From the NCBI GenBank assembly GCA_000435615.1, contig FR882001.1:44670-80358 (forward strand): DNA of 35,689 bases, given 5' to 3'. Below, piece by piece: positions 15,027 to 22,605 of the stretch (position 1 is its first letter; every line of letters starts with the position of its first letter). The stretch comes from Firmicutes bacterium CAG:238 (GTDB lineage: Bacteria > Bacillota > Clostridia > Peptostreptococcales > Anaerovoracaceae). The notes beneath the pieces were generated by a model. It did not search any database. It was not told the origin of the DNA and saw only the letters and a program-made list of their open reading frames with translations. The translations under genes and the position numbers were made by a program.

Positions 15027-16180
15027 GTGATTTAATTTTAAAAACAAAAGAGGACATAAACCATTTTTTAACCGGCTGTGCCTTTTTGGGCACAGGAGGT
15101 GGAGGGGAAGTGTTCGTTGGCAGAGATACTCTGTATAAGTGCTTGGAAAAGGGAACAGAAATTAGGTTGACAGACCCGGAGATGATTGAAGATGAGGAAA
15201 CTTATTGCTGTGCTTTTTTCATGGGGAGCATTGCGCCCAAAACGGATGAAATATTAAAAGAAATGGACAGGCTTGGCTACAAGGAGCGCACATTGGATTT
15301 TGTAGATATGCTGGTAGGCGCAGTACGATCATTAGAAACGATTCTTGACCATAAGATTGATGGCTTGTATATTGCTGAGCCGGGTGGTTCCAATGCTGCA
15401 TGTTGCATGGCTGCAGCATACAAATTGGGCATACCTATTTTCGATGGCGATCCTGCAGGACGTGCAATCCCGGAGATGACAAACGGTTTGTTTTCAATTT
15501 ACGGAAAAAGTTGTTTACCAATAGCATACTGCGACTCATGGGGGAATCAAAATGCAACAATCAATGCAATGGGCTATCCGGCAGTCGAGAGAATTGGAAA
15601 GTTTCTGAGTGAGGCTTCTTATGGTGAAATGGCAGAAGCAGCATACTCAATAACAGGAAAGGAACTCAAGGATCTTTTTGTTTTCAATTCGCTGACCAAG
15701 GCATATGAAATTGGAAAGTGTATCCATGAATTTACATGGGAGAGCAAGGGGGTGCAAGAGAAAGTTTCTTACAACTATAAAAAAATGTTGCAGGCCGTAG
15801 CTAAAACCATAAAGGGCTCCTTCATAGGAACTGGGACAATCTGCAATTTTGCTGTAGACGACACAAGTGGATATTATAGCGGCACATTTGAAATAAAGGG
15901 AGAAGGAGGAGAGGACGAATATAAAGTATGGTTTAAAAATGAAAATCATATTTTGTGGGTTAATGGTATACCAAAGGCAACCAGCCCAGATTTGATTACA
16001 CTTATTAACCTTAAAGATGGTGAACCTCTGCTGAACTCGCATTTAAAAAATGGACTAACAGTTGGCATAATTGTTTCGTCGGCATGTGAAAAATATCTTA
16101 CCGAAAAAGGAATTGCCTCTTTTGGTCCAAGATATTTTGGATTTGATTTTGATTATGTGAATTACAAAACTTCATTATAA
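15023..16180 (+). CDS. DUF917 family protein (hydantoinase-related; annotated in databases as S-methyl thiohydantoin desulfurase-like)
   Basis: A 385-residue cytosolic protein. The N-terminal LTGCAFLGTGGGGEVFVGRD (glycine-rich loop), DGLYIAEPGGSNAACCMAAA and GIPIFDGDPAGRAIPEM are recognisable DUF917 signatures; the C-terminal half is a beta-rich domain. I start at ATG 15023, which overlaps the previous stop as ATGA and has a GGAGAAAAGG site; the open frame reaches farther up but inside the ATPase gene. The family is linked to ring-opening or hydrolysis of hydantoin-type cyclic amides, with few characterised members. Beside two amidohydrolases and a peptide-type importer it may open a cyclic amide in the imported compound; this is inference. 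Confidence 0.85.
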   Translation: MSDLILKTKEDINHFLTGCAFLGTGGGGEVFVGRDTLYKCLEKGTEIRLTDPEMIEDEETYCCAFFMGSIAPKTDEILKEMDRLGYKERTLDFVDMLVGAVRSLETILDHKIDGLYIAEPGGSNAACCMAAAYKLGIPIFDGDPAGRAIPEMTNGLFSIYGKSCLPIAYCDSWGNQNATINAMGYPAVERIGKFLSEASYGEMAEAAYSITGKELKDLFVFNSLTKAYEIGKCIHEFTWESKGVQEKVSYNYKKMLQAVAKTIKGSFIGTGTICNFAVDDTSGYYSGTFEIKGEGGEDEYKVWFKNENHILWVNGIPKATSPDLITLINLKDGEPLLNSHLKNGLTVGIIVSSACEKYLTEKGIASFGPRYFGFDFDYVNYKTSL

Positions 16181-16212
16181 TTTATGAGCAGATTGGAACA
16201 GGAGAATGAGGA

Positions 16213-17466
16213 ATGGATATACTGGAAAAAGCACTAAAAAATGGTAGAGAAATTCAAAAACATAGACATACCATTCACAGAAATCCGGAGATTGGATTTT
16301 ATCTACCGGAAACATGTGATTATGTAATGAAATGTCTTGAGGAAATGGGCATTGAACACAAACTTTGTAAGGGAAAAATAGATGAGGAAATCAGAGCTAA
16401 ATTTAGCAAAGCCGGATTTCCGGATATGGAATACTATACAGGTGTTGTTGCGACTATCGGTAAAGGAAAACCATGCATTATGCTAAGGGCGGAAATGGAT
16501 GCATTGCCGGTGGATGAGCCTCGGGGGGTAGTAAATTTTTCATCAAAAAATCCCGGTAAAATGCACGCTTGCGGTCACGATGCACATACGGCTATGCTGA
16601 TTTCAGCGGCAAAGCTACTGAAAAATATTGAAACGGAACTAAATGGAACCGTAAAGCTTCTTTTTCAACCAGGGGAGGAATGCGGCTGTGGGGCGGATAT
16701 GATGATTAGACATGGTGTACTGGAAGAACCCCATGTAGATGCAGCTTTTTCTTTGCATGTAGTCCCTAATCAAAGAGGCGGCTTGATTACATATACACCG
16801 GGTACGATGACTGCAGCAATGGAGACATTTGAAGTTAACATTTTAGGAAAAGGGGGCCACAGCTCTTTGCCGCATCTTTGCATAGATCCATTAGTGATAT
16901 GTAATCAGTTGTATACAACATTGAATTTGCTTGCAACAAGAGAAATTGACCCGCGTGAAACGGTTGCTTTGACGGTGGGCAAAATTTCCGGGGGAAGTGC
17001 TGCCAATATAATTCCTGATTCTGCCAAACTTTCTGTGGGCTGCAGGACATTCAAGAAAGAAGTAACGGAACATATGCAAAGGCGTATACCTGAAGTTATA
17101 GAACACACTGTAAAAATGTGGAAGGGAAAATATGAAACTACACATTTTTTCACACCACTTACCTATGCAAATCCTAAATTATGTGGAGAGTTAATACCAT
17201 ATATGAAAGAAGTTGTAGGAGAGGAGAATGTTGAAATATGTCCAAGTGTTTCAGGAAGCGATGATTTTGGTTATATTTCACAGCAAGTACCCGGAATGCT
17301 CGTTTGGTTCGGAACAGGTGATGAAACGCAGCCCGCACTACATAATCCCAATATGCAGATCGACGAAAAATGGCTACCTTACGGCACTGCGATACTTGTA
17401 AATGTCGCAACAAGGTGGCTTGCCCAAAGTACAAAAAACGGAAGGTTGAATAGAGAATACATATGA
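16213..17466 (+). CDS. M20-family amidohydrolase (second copy)
   Basis: A 417-residue enzyme of the M20 amidohydrolase group, distinct from the copy at 8170. It has HRHTIHRNPEIGF (17-29), LRAEMDALPVDEP (91-103), MHACGHDAHTAML (117-129, with Cys120, His122, Asp123, His125), the catalytic Glu pair FQPGEECGCGA (151-161), a lid domain with GKGGHSSLPH, and the C-terminal SGSDDFGYIS and ALHNPNMQI with a metal His. An insertion of about 25 residues (LCKGKIDEEIRAKFSKAGFP) lies before the metal site. An AGGAG site lies 12 nt before the ATG. The two M20 copies share the fold but are diverged, suggesting they cleave different bonds in the same import. Confidence 0.93.
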   Translation: MDILEKALKNGREIQKHRHTIHRNPEIGFYLPETCDYVMKCLEEMGIEHKLCKGKIDEEIRAKFSKAGFPDMEYYTGVVATIGKGKPCIMLRAEMDALPVDEPRGVVNFSSKNPGKMHACGHDAHTAMLISAAKLLKNIETELNGTVKLLFQPGEECGCGADMMIRHGVLEEPHVDAAFSLHVVPNQRGGLITYTPGTMTAAMETFEVNILGKGGHSSLPHLCIDPLVICNQLYTTLNLLATREIDPRETVALTVGKISGGSAANIIPDSAKLSVGCRTFKKEVTEHMQRRIPEVIEHTVKMWKGKYETTHFFTPLTYANPKLCGELIPYMKEVVGEENVEICPSVSGSDDFGYISQQVPGMLVWFGTGDETQPALHNPNMQIDEKWLPYGTAILVNVATRWLAQSTKNGRLNREYI

Positions 17467-18404
17467 CACAAAGTTTAATAATATCATTTTGTGCTGTGTT
17501 CCCCTTGTTTGTAATAATTTCATTAGGTTGCATTTTAAAAAAAGCTCGAGTAATTGAAGATGCCGCAATTCCGAGTATAAACAAATTGTTGTTTAATGTT
17601 TTATTCCCTTGCCTGATATTTTGTTGCACTTATGGGGCAAAGTTCAAAGGGACAAACAATGCAGAACTTGCAGCATTTATTGCGGGAATAGCTTTATTCT
17701 TTTGGATTGGGACCATTCCATTTGCAAAAAAAATATCGAGGGAAAGTAAAACGCAAGGTGCTATTGTAACAGGCATATGCAGAACCAATTTTGTTGTTAT
17801 CAGCTTACCGGTACTTGCAAATCTGTTTGGGGATGACATTAGTTCATATATTGCGTTTCCAACATTTGCGTTGCTAATAATTAACAATATTGTCTCTGTT
17901 GTAATATTAGAGTTGTTTAGGCAAGGAGATACGGACATTAAAGTGCTTATAAGAAACCTTATAAAAAGTCCGCTAATTATATCCACATTGTTAGGAATTA
18001 TATGTTCAATTTTGAATTTAAGCATTCCTGAGGTAATACATTCGACAATCAAATTAATTGGAGACACTGCTGTGCCGTTAGCATTACTTTTAATAGGAGC
18101 GTCGATGCAGTACTCTACATTATCTGCAAACAAAAAATTACTTTTTATTTGTAATTTTGGGAAACTCATATTATTGCCTGGTATAGGCGGACTTGTCGGA
18201 TATCTGATGGGGTTTACAGGGGCAGATATGGTGATTGTTGTCACCTTTTTGGCGGCACCCATTCCATCGACATCATACACAATGGCTATGGAACTAGACA
18301 GCGATGTGGTTTTGACCAGAGATTGCGTTTTTTTATCGACTGCCTTATGCATGATTACTTTTTTTCTTTGGATTTTTCTTTTAAAGGCATTACAGGTTTT
18401 TTAA
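17463..18404 (+). CDS. AEC-family transporter (auxin efflux carrier type)
   Basis: A 313-residue integral membrane protein with about ten hydrophobic segments, starting FCAVFPLFVIISLGCILKKA and containing the central INKLLFNVLFPCLIF and PLALLLIGASMQYS half-repeats typical of the AEC/BART carriers. The C-terminal part has AAPIPSTSYTMAMELD. It overlaps the preceding M20 gene by 4 nt (ATGA), so it is co-translated and belongs to the operon. Bacterial AEC carriers move organic acids such as malate, malonate or lactate. Here it could take up a free acid (for example mevalonate) or export a product. Direction is unknown. It is the last gene before the operon terminator. Confidence 0.9.
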   Translation: MTQSLIISFCAVFPLFVIISLGCILKKARVIEDAAIPSINKLLFNVLFPCLIFCCTYGAKFKGTNNAELAAFIAGIALFFWIGTIPFAKKISRESKTQGAIVTGICRTNFVVISLPVLANLFGDDISSYIAFPTFALLIINNIVSVVILELFRQGDTDIKVLIRNLIKSPLIISTLLGIICSILNLSIPEVIHSTIKLIGDTAVPLALLLIGASMQYSTLSANKKLLFICNFGKLILLPGIGGLVGYLMGFTGADMVIVVTFLAAPIPSTSYTMAMELDSDVVLTRDCVFLSTALCMITFFLWIFLLKALQVF

Positions 18405-18422
18405 TAAAATGCAAGTAAGTAA

Positions 18423-18447
18423 AGAGGGCTTTGGCCCTCTGCTTTTT
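18423..18447 (+). terminator. Rho-independent terminator of the catabolic operon
   Basis: AGAGGGC (18423-18429) and GCCCTCT (18434-18440) close a TTTG loop and are followed by GCTTTTTC. It lies 19 nt beyond the AEC stop codon and marks the end of the roughly 14.5-kb transcript. Confidence 0.92.
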
Positions 18448-18476
18448 CGTTAAGAACTCGAAAACTATTGAATGGG

Positions 18477-18505
18477 TTGAAGAGGAGGTCCCCGTATGTT
18501 AAAAT
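18477..18505 (+). promoter_or_regulatory. Sigma-A-type promoter of the Ig-repeat protein gene
   Basis: TTGAAG (18477-18482) and TAAAAT (18500-18505) are separated by 17 bp. Transcription would start near 18512, leaving a leader of about 25 nt that contains AGAAAGGA before the ATG at 18538. Confidence 0.7.
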
Positions 18506-18537
18506 ACTACTATATCTAAACAGAAAGGACTTATGAC

Positions 18538-20364
18538 ATGAAAAGAACATTAAGGCACCTGATTCTTTTGGTGCTGGCGGTCATTGCAATCATCGCAATG
18601 AGCAGCATTGCATACGGCGCAACAAGCTTAAGCGGAAAAACTACAATCAGCCTGTACGGAAGTGAATACAGCTATACCGGAAGTCCGATTGTACCGAAAC
18701 TTTATGTTTATTACAAGAGCCCGAATTCATATATCACAAGAACATTAGAAGAGAACAAGGATTATACGGTGCAGTGCAGCGACAACATTAATGTCGGAAC
18801 GGCAACCGTCACAATCACCGGAATGGGCGAGTACGAGGGGACGGTATCGAAAACTTTTTCGATTACGAAGCAGTCGATAAGCGGATACGAAGTTAAGATC
18901 AGTGTTGCGGATGCAACTTACACGGGGTATAACATTACACCGAAAATAACGGCAGCCTTAAACGGAAAAACATTGACGGAGGGTGTTGATTACACGGTGG
19001 ACGCTGTCAGTGCGAAAGATGCCGGCTCACAGAGAATTACCATCAGAGGGAAAGGCAATTTTGACGGAAGCACGACAGAGTACTTTAGAATCAACAAAAA
19101 ACCCCTGAGTGAATGCAGGGTAAGCGTCAGTGATCAGAAATACACAGGCAAGGCACTCACCCCTTCCGTCACGGTTTACAACGGAAGCCTTGCGGTTCCG
19201 AGCAGCGAATACAGGGTAAGTTATTCGGACAACACTCAGATAGGAACGGCAAAGGTTGAAGTAGAGGCGATGTATTCCGCATCCAACTATACGGGGAAAA
19301 CAACCGCAACATTCCTGATAAAATACGACATTGCAAAGTGTACTTTTACAATAAGCAAATGTACATACACAGGAAGTGCGGTCACACCGGAAGTGACGAT
19401 CAGGCAAGGGAGCAAGACCTTGACGAAAGGAGTCGATTATCTCCTTCATATCAGCAATAACATAAATGCAGGACAGGGAAGTATTACGGTAACAGGCACC
19501 GGATATTATCTGGGAAGTGCCGCGAAGACCTTTACCATTGAGCCGAAAAGCATCGAAACGGCTTTGAGCACGCTGGCTCTTCCTGAAGAAAAATACATCT
19601 ATACAGGGCAGGAATTTGTACCGGAAGTTACAAGCGTTACGGACGGAACGACTGCACTTGTGAAGGAGAAAGACTATACGATAACCTACGAAAAAAATAA
19701 AAATCCGGGGTATGCATACGCGGTTATTAACGGAAAAGGAAATTACGGAAAGGCTCAAAAACTGAAATTTGCAATCTATCCGTCAGCGCCTAAAATCCTC
19801 AAAATCGAACCTGACACGAAGAATACAGCCGTAATTAAGTGGGCAAAGGGGCCTAAAGGTCTCAAGTATATCGTGTATCGCAACGGAAACAACATCGGAA
19901 CCTCAAAGACAAATGCCGTTTCTTTCAAGGATAAGAAGGCAAAAACAAACGGGAAAGATTATGAATACACGATTGTTGCGGTTTGTTCCAATGCAGGGGA
20001 TTTAAAGAGCGAGATGTCAGAGGCAAAGGTAAGCCGCTACATCAAGGCTCCGAAAGTCTCCGCTTCGGTTGCGGGAAGCCGCGTGCTCATGGCGAAGTGG
20101 AACAAGGTTAAGGATGTGGACGGATATCAGCTTCAGATGTCAACATCAAAGAAGTTTACCAAGAAAAAAACATATACAATCAAGAACGGGGCAGCGGTTA
20201 AAAAGGTGCTTGCGGGACTTACTGCAGGCAGAAAGTACTATTTCAGAGTGAGAGCGTACAAGACAATCAAAGATGAAGAGACAAAGGTGAAATATTACTC
20301 CTCGTGGAGCAACACAGCGGTTAAAGCACCGATTACCGCATCGGCACATTCATCTGCAGTTTAA
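18538..20364 (+). CDS. Secreted protein with Ig-like (MBG-type) repeats and fibronectin-III-like modules
   Basis: A 608-residue exported protein. Residues 1-27 are a signal peptide (KR, hydrophobic core, cleavage near AYGA-TS). About five repeats of some 70 residues follow, each with a Y-T-G opening, a P-x-(V/I) strand, a KDYTV-like centre and an IT(G)-G-Y/N-G-x-T-F end (about 41-112, 117-188, 193-265, 268-337, 350-418). Two fibronectin-III-like modules occupy about 420-500 and 507-590 (IKWAKGPKGLKYIVYRNG; AKWNKVKDVDGYQLQMSTSK). There is no LPXTG anchor, SLH domain or catalytic domain. Such repeats occur in Firmicutes surface and adhesion proteins, so a structural or binding role is likely; ligand unknown. 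The two downstream zinc-ribbon genes appear co-transcribed. Confidence 0.85.
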   Translation: MKRTLRHLILLVLAVIAIIAMSSIAYGATSLSGKTTISLYGSEYSYTGSPIVPKLYVYYKSPNSYITRTLEENKDYTVQCSDNINVGTATVTITGMGEYEGTVSKTFSITKQSISGYEVKISVADATYTGYNITPKITAALNGKTLTEGVDYTVDAVSAKDAGSQRITIRGKGNFDGSTTEYFRINKKPLSECRVSVSDQKYTGKALTPSVTVYNGSLAVPSSEYRVSYSDNTQIGTAKVEVEAMYSASNYTGKTTATFLIKYDIAKCTFTISKCTYTGSAVTPEVTIRQGSKTLTKGVDYLLHISNNINAGQGSITVTGTGYYLGSAAKTFTIEPKSIETALSTLALPEEKYIYTGQEFVPEVTSVTDGTTALVKEKDYTITYEKNKNPGYAYAVINGKGNYGKAQKLKFAIYPSAPKILKIEPDTKNTAVIKWAKGPKGLKYIVYRNGNNIGTSKTNAVSFKDKKAKTNGKDYEYTIVAVCSNAGDLKSEMSEAKVSRYIKAPKVSASVAGSRVLMAKWNKVKDVDGYQLQMSTSKKFTKKKTYTIKNGAAVKKVLAGLTAGRKYYFRVRAYKTIKDEETKVKYYSSWSNTAVKAPITASAHSSAV

Positions 20365-20397
20365 TTTTGAACAGAAAACAGAAAACGGAGAAAAAAC

Positions 20398-21996
20398 ATG
20401 AATAACAAAGTTTGTGCAAAAGGATACGAATTTTGCGGTGAAACCTCAATCGGCGTGATCACCGGAGGACTTCCGGTAATGACCGAAAGTGCGGCACTCT
20501 TAAAGGATTTGGTGACGGAAACAAAATATCTCAGATGTATGTTCCGTTCTTTGAGCAGCACGCCGGTTACAACACTCTTTGCGGATATTATTCTTAAAAA
20601 CGGAGGCAAAGAAGTTGCCAAAATTGAAAATTTCCAATACAACGCGAAAGCGCGCAGAAACGGCTTTTTCGGACAGAATGTCGGGGTTGCGTTAAAATGG
20701 GACGCTGAGTTTGACACCGCAGAGGTAAAGGTAAAAAAGGCTGTTCTTGAAGACGGCGATGTGCTTGTGTCAAGCGGCGAAGATATAACATTCCCGCAGC
20801 CTGCATATATCAGAGAGTATCTGCAAAGCGAGGAGCTGGAGCAGGAATACCGCAGAGAGAGCGGAGCAGTCGGTCCTTTCTGCCCGCAGAAGGCAGGAGG
20901 ATGGTGGAGATGCACATGCGGCGAACTCAATGCAGACAGCGAGGAAACATGCTTTGCCTGCGGAAAAGAAGCAGGCCCGCTGTTTGATTTGCTGAACACC
21001 GAAGCACTCGAAACAAACCTTGCAGAATACAAGGAAGAAAGAGCAAGAATTGAGGAAGAGGAACGCATAAAACAGGAAGAAGAAGAGCGCATTGCAGCGG
21101 AAAAACGCGCAGTCAGAAACGCAAAAGCAAAGAAGATATCCATCATTGCGGCAGTCGCGGTCGTGGTGCTTGCGATTGCGTTTGCTTTTGTCAAATTCGC
21201 ACTTCCTGTAATAAACTACAACTCGGCGGCATCTGCTTTTGAGGACGGAGACTACGAAGCAGCTTATACGAAGTTTGAATCGCTGGGAGAATACAAGGAC
21301 AGCCGAAACATGGCTGTCGAGGCTCACTATCGCTTCGCGCAGGGCCTTGTCGAGGACGGCGAATATGAGAAGGCAATCGCGGCCTTTAAAGAAATGATTA
21401 ACTACAAGGACAGCACTGCTTGCTGCAAAGAGGCAGAATATCTCTATGCAAAACAGCTGATTGAGGAAGAAAAGTACGAGGAGGCACTTGCAAATCTTGA
21501 TGAGATCGGAGAATATGAAGACAGTGCAACGCTTGAAAAAGAAGCCAAGTATGGATACATAGGAGCAAACCTCGACAGCGAAAACGAGACCACATACAGA
21601 TATCTTCGCGAGTTGAAGAGCAAATCCTATAAGGATTCGGAAGAAATATACAACGATTTGTACAAGTGGACCGTAAAACTTGTTATTAACGACAGCGAAA
21701 CGGACAGTGCGGCGAAGAAGGATGAAATAAGCAAATACGACAAGGTTTACTGCCATGTGACGCTTAACGGAGGCACGCCGAACGGAACAACGAGACTGAA
21801 ATACTCCGCGACATATCCGGACGGAAGCAAAGCGATCGGTGCATGGGATAAGGCATGGGAGGAAGGAACCGAAGGGACTTGTTCTTTCTGGTATGACATT
21901 CCGGAATACGGCAAAACAGGGAAATTCACGGTTTCGATCTATGATGCGGATACCGGCAAAAAGCTTGGCGCGAAAAGTGTCGAACTTACAAACTAA
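20398..21996 (+). CDS. Membrane protein with zinc ribbon and TPR-like repeats, function unknown
   Basis: A 532-residue protein I cannot assign. In order: an N-terminal beta-rich domain (1-150), a zinc ribbon with Cys172, Cys174, Cys185 and Cys188 (RCTCGELNADSEETCFACGK), an acidic/charged coiled coil (about 205-245, ERARIEEEERIKQEEEERIA), a single membrane helix (247-270, IIAAVAVVVLAIAFAFVKFA), TPR-like repeats (about 275-380; AFEDGDYEAAYTKFESLGEY, then GEYEKAIAAFKEM and KYEEALANLDEI, each followed by an (Y/E)-x-DS motif) and a C-terminal beta domain (430-532). The helix probably puts the ribbon in the cytoplasm and the repeats outside. It follows the Ig-repeat gene by 33 nt. A surface-assembly or sensing role is possible but speculative. 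Confidence 0.75.
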   Translation: MNNKVCAKGYEFCGETSIGVITGGLPVMTESAALLKDLVTETKYLRCMFRSLSSTPVTTLFADIILKNGGKEVAKIENFQYNAKARRNGFFGQNVGVALKWDAEFDTAEVKVKKAVLEDGDVLVSSGEDITFPQPAYIREYLQSEELEQEYRRESGAVGPFCPQKAGGWWRCTCGELNADSEETCFACGKEAGPLFDLLNTEALETNLAEYKEERARIEEEERIKQEEEERIAAEKRAVRNAKAKKISIIAAVAVVVLAIAFAFVKFALPVINYNSAASAFEDGDYEAAYTKFESLGEYKDSRNMAVEAHYRFAQGLVEDGEYEKAIAAFKEMINYKDSTACCKEAEYLYAKQLIEEEKYEEALANLDEIGEYEDSATLEKEAKYGYIGANLDSENETTYRYLRELKSKSYKDSEEIYNDLYKWTVKLVINDSETDSAAKKDEISKYDKVYCHVTLNGGTPNGTTRLKYSATYPDGSKAIGAWDKAWEEGTEGTCSFWYDIPEYGKTGKFTVSIYDADTGKKLGAKSVELTN

Positions 21997-22025
21997 AGCA
22001 AGGCTTTGTGAGAAAGGAAAGAAAC

Positions 22026-22574
22026 ATGAATAAGTTTGAAGATATCTGCCCGATCTGTGGGCAGGAAATAGCAAAAGAGGCAGTGGAAAGAGGCGATGCT
22101 GTGATTTGTCCGGATTGCGGAACGTCCTATCATAAGGCGTGCTGGGAAAAAGCAGGCGGATGCGTTACATTCGCATGCCCAAGCAAACCGAAGGTTCAGA
22201 CACAGACGCAGCAGCCGTATCAACAGCAGGAACAGCAACAGCAGGAGGAGAAAAAAATGAAATATTGCAGCCACTGCGGAAAAGAAATCCTGGATGAGGC
22301 GGTTATCTGTCCTCACTGCGGATGCATGGTGGGAAACCCGCAGTACACATACAATCAGACACCGGAACCGGATATCCCTTCGACGGGACTGAATGTTCTC
22401 AGCTTATTTTTTCCGTTGGTAGGATTGATTCTTTATATTGTATACGCGGATAAGGCTCCGAAGAAAGCAAAGGCAATCGGAAAGTTTGCATTGATTGGTG
22501 TCGCGATTGGGGTTGTGGGAGGAATCCTTTGGGGATGTGCCGCAGCGATGATGACATCCCTGTACTTGTTTTGA
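22026..22574 (+). CDS. RING-finger-like and zinc-ribbon membrane protein, function unknown
   Basis: A 182-residue protein. Residues 3-52 form a RING/zinc-finger-like module (ICPICGQEI, ICPDCGTSYHKACWEKAGGC, FACP). A Gln-rich linker follows (QTQTQQPYQQQEQQQQEEKK), then a second zinc ribbon (KYCSHCGKEILDEAVICPHC, 79-98) and two hydrophobic segments at the C-terminus (LNVLSLFFPLVGLILYIVYA and KFALIGVAIGVVGGILWGCA). I start at 22026 after AGAAAGGAAAG; an upstream ATG at 22008 has no site. Both zinc modules should face the cytoplasm. The family is common in Firmicutes with no assigned function. An internal start at 22257 may give a shorter product. Confidence 0.8.
   Translation: MNKFEDICPICGQEIAKEAVERGDAVICPDCGTSYHKACWEKAGGCVTFACPSKPKVQTQTQQPYQQQEQQQQEEKKMKYCSHCGKEILDEAVICPHCGCMVGNPQYTYNQTPEPDIPSTGLNVLSLFFPLVGLILYIVYADKAPKKAKAIGKFALIGVAIGVVGGILWGCAAAMMTSLYLF
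22243..22259 (+). promoter_or_regulatory. Internal ribosome binding site and ATG within the zinc-ribbon gene
   Basis: AGGAGG (22243-22248) sits 8 nt before an in-frame ATG at 22257 (codon 78). The product would begin MKYCSHCGKEILDEAVICPH, the usual opening of stand-alone zinc-ribbon membrane proteins. So a 105-residue short form may be made, or two ancestral genes may have fused with the old ribosome site now read as linker codons. Confidence 0.55.
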
Positions 22575-22605
22575 TTTTTTAGAGAGCTTTTAACAAGGGG
22601 AAATT

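Noticed and set aside
18640..19800. Repeats in the secreted protein as a CRISPR or DNA repeat array
   Set aside because: Similarity is at protein level (Ig-like modules of about 70 residues), with diverged DNA.
20770..22074. Minus-strand open frame of 434 codons
   Set aside because: It lies antisense to the zinc-ribbon/TPR gene, which has a good ribosome site, domain order and codon use. The antisense product is a Cys/Phe/Arg-rich string with no motif.
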